A stretch of 8,162 bases of DNA from Allobrachymonas sp. (GTDB lineage: Bacteria; Pseudomonadota; Gammaproteobacteria; Burkholderiales; Burkholderiaceae_C), in assembly GCA_017996515.1 (NCBI GenBank), contig JAGOGU010000056.1:1-8162 (forward strand), read 5' to 3'. Numbering within the stretch: position 1 is the stretch's first letter; each line of letters begins with the position of its first letter. Both the position numbers and the translations under genes were made by a program. The notes beneath the pieces were generated by a model. That model did not search any database and was not told the DNA's origin. It was given only the letters and a program-made list of their open reading frames with translations. Of this stretch, positions 7,382 to 8,162 are shown piece by piece.

Positions 7382-7984
7382 ATGAAACTTTCTTTGCGTC
7401 TTTCTCTTTTGCTGTTGCTTCCTTTGTGCGTCGGCACGCTGCAAGCTACGGCGCTCGATCGCCACCGTTTGGTGCGCGATGCGCGCAGCCAGATTGGTGT
7501 GACTACCAGCTACGACCCGGCATACCGTGTGTTGGGTTTTCCGATGGGCGATGTGGATGCACGCACCGGCGTGTGCACGGATGTGGTTGTACGCGCCTAT
7601 CGCCGCCAAGGCATTGATTTGCAGGCGTTGGTGAATCAGGATATGCGCCGTGCATTTGCCGTGTATCCCAAGCAATGGGGGCTGCGCGCGCCTGACAGCA
7701 ATATCGACCACCGCCGCGTGCCCAATTTGCAGGTGTTTTTCACGCGCCATGGGCAGAAGTTGCCGGTTAGCCAGCAGGCCAGCCAGTACCAGCCCGGCGA
7801 TATGGTCACGTGGATGTTGCCCGGCAACCGCCCGCATATCGGCATTGTTTCGCAACGGCGCAGCGCGCAAGGCACGCCGCTCATCATCCACAACATTGGC
7901 GGCGGCACACAGGAAGAAGATGTGCTGTTTGCCTTTCCGATCACAGGCCACTATCGCTATCGCCCGGATACGGCTCGGCAGTAG
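7382..7984 (+). CDS. Secreted DUF1287 protein (YijF-like), putative NlpC/P60-type fold
   Basis: The 200-residue product starts with a clear signal peptide (MKLSLRLSLLLLLPLCVGTLQ), with cleavage likely near residue 22-24, so it is exported to the periplasm. The rest is a DUF1287 domain (PF06940), as in E. coli YijF: TSYDPAYRVLGFPMGDV, then GVCTDVVVRAYRRQGIDLQ, the family-typical NQDMRRAF, YPKQWGLRAPDSNIDHRRVPN, QPGDMVTW, PHIGIVS and HNIGGGTQEEDVLF. Cys65, His152 and His170 are placed as in papain-like NlpC/P60 or CHAP cysteine hydrolases. A cell-wall or amide hydrolase activity is therefore possible, but no function is established for the family as far as I know. The ATG has a GGTGGATGG stretch upstream. 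The gene starts 61 nt after the nhaC remnant on the same strand and may share its transcript. Confidence 0.92.
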   Translation: MKLSLRLSLLLLLPLCVGTLQATALDRHRLVRDARSQIGVTTSYDPAYRVLGFPMGDVDARTGVCTDVVVRAYRRQGIDLQALVNQDMRRAFAVYPKQWGLRAPDSNIDHRRVPNLQVFFTRHGQKLPVSQQASQYQPGDMVTWMLPGNRPHIGIVSQRRSAQGTPLIIHNIGGGTQEEDVLFAFPITGHYRYRPDTARQ

Positions 7985-8058
7985 GCCGACCTGTAGATGG
8001 TGATGGGCCGCTTGCCTGGCTGGTTCTCGGATATGTGCTTTCCCGTGGTTTTGCCTTG

Positions 8059-8162
8059 CTATTGAGGTTGCTCAGTCGTGCAGCTTGTCTGCTCTTGACA
8101 CGGACGGCAGTCTTTGCGTTTGTGGTAACTGTTCGCCAGTTCAAGCAGGGCCGCTTCAACCG
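8059..8162 (-). CDS. Possible C-terminal end of a gene entering from the right edge
   Basis: On the minus strand a frame open from the window edge (first full codon at 8160) runs to TAG at 8061-8059. The visible end reads VEAALLELANSYHKRKDCRP followed by CQEQTSCTTEQPQ. The amphipathic helix and Cys-rich, polar tail look protein-like, and the gene would converge on the DUF1287 gene with 74 nt between stops. I do not recognise the family. A longer open minus frame at 7941-8159 runs into the DUF1287 gene and has an unlikely Ser/Thr/Pro/Arg-rich composition. With only 34 codons visible, chance is not excluded. Confidence 0.3.
   Translation of the reverse strand, partial: VEAALLELANSYHKRKDCRPCQEQTSCTTEQPQ

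Noticed and set aside
7295..7951. 218-codon minus-strand frame over the DUF1287 gene
   Set aside because: It is antisense to a gene with a clear signal peptide and DUF1287 motifs; no recognisable domain.
7975..7989. Hairpin TCGGC-AGTAG-GCCGA at the DUF1287 stop codon as a terminator
   Set aside because: The stem has only 5 bp, includes the stop codon in its loop, and no T-run follows.

Overview
The window looks like chromosomal DNA of a Gram-negative bacterium, most likely a betaproteobacterium of Neisseriales or Burkholderiales type with moderate-to-high GC. This rests on an outer-membrane TonB-dependent receptor, a Fur-type feoAB operon followed by a small Cys-rich FeoB-associated protein, and the general protein similarity. 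No Neisseria-type DNA uptake sequence (GCCGTCTGAA) was noticed, so the genus is left open. No tRNA, rRNA, CRISPR array, transposase or phage gene was seen.

Layout. (1) 2-2068 (+): a nearly complete TonB-dependent receptor that closely resembles E. coli YncD (PqqU, the pyrroloquinoline quinone importer); only the start of its signal peptide lies off the window. (2) 2089-3195 (+): a 368-residue, apparently helical, cytosolic protein of unknown function with a strong ribosome binding site 5 nt before its ATG; it starts 20 nt after the receptor stop, so the two are probably co-transcribed. (3) 3196-3689: about 490 nt without a confident gene. It holds an open, coding-like in-frame extension of gene 2 and a compact 20/21-bp tandem repeat inside a possible small palindromic element. 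(4) 6033 to 3690 (-): a ferrous iron uptake operon, feoA - feoB - FeoB-associated Cys-rich membrane protein. The last gene has only 46 codons and overlaps the feoB stop as TAATG. A hairpin follows its stop, and a good Fur box (14/19 matches) lies upstream of feoA. (5) 6034-6285: divergent intergenic region with the Fur box and a perfect 22-bp AT-rich palindrome. (6) 6286-7320 (+): an NhaC-family Na+/H+ antiporter lacking roughly its first 115-130 residues, probably a 5'-truncated pseudogene. (7) 7382-7984 (+): a secreted DUF1287 (YijF-type) protein. (8) 8059-8162 (-): possible C-terminal tail of a gene entering from the right.

How the parts fit. The left side combines TonB-driven uptake, probably of PQQ, with Fur-controlled Fe(II) uptake through FeoA/FeoB and the small Cys-rich partner. 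The nhaC remnant and DUF1287 gene have no evident functional tie to these. I see no clearly novel multi-gene system. The best leads are the unannotated small feo gene, the unknown partner of the PqqU-like receptor, the nhaC truncation next to the feo control region, and the two short repeat/palindrome structures.
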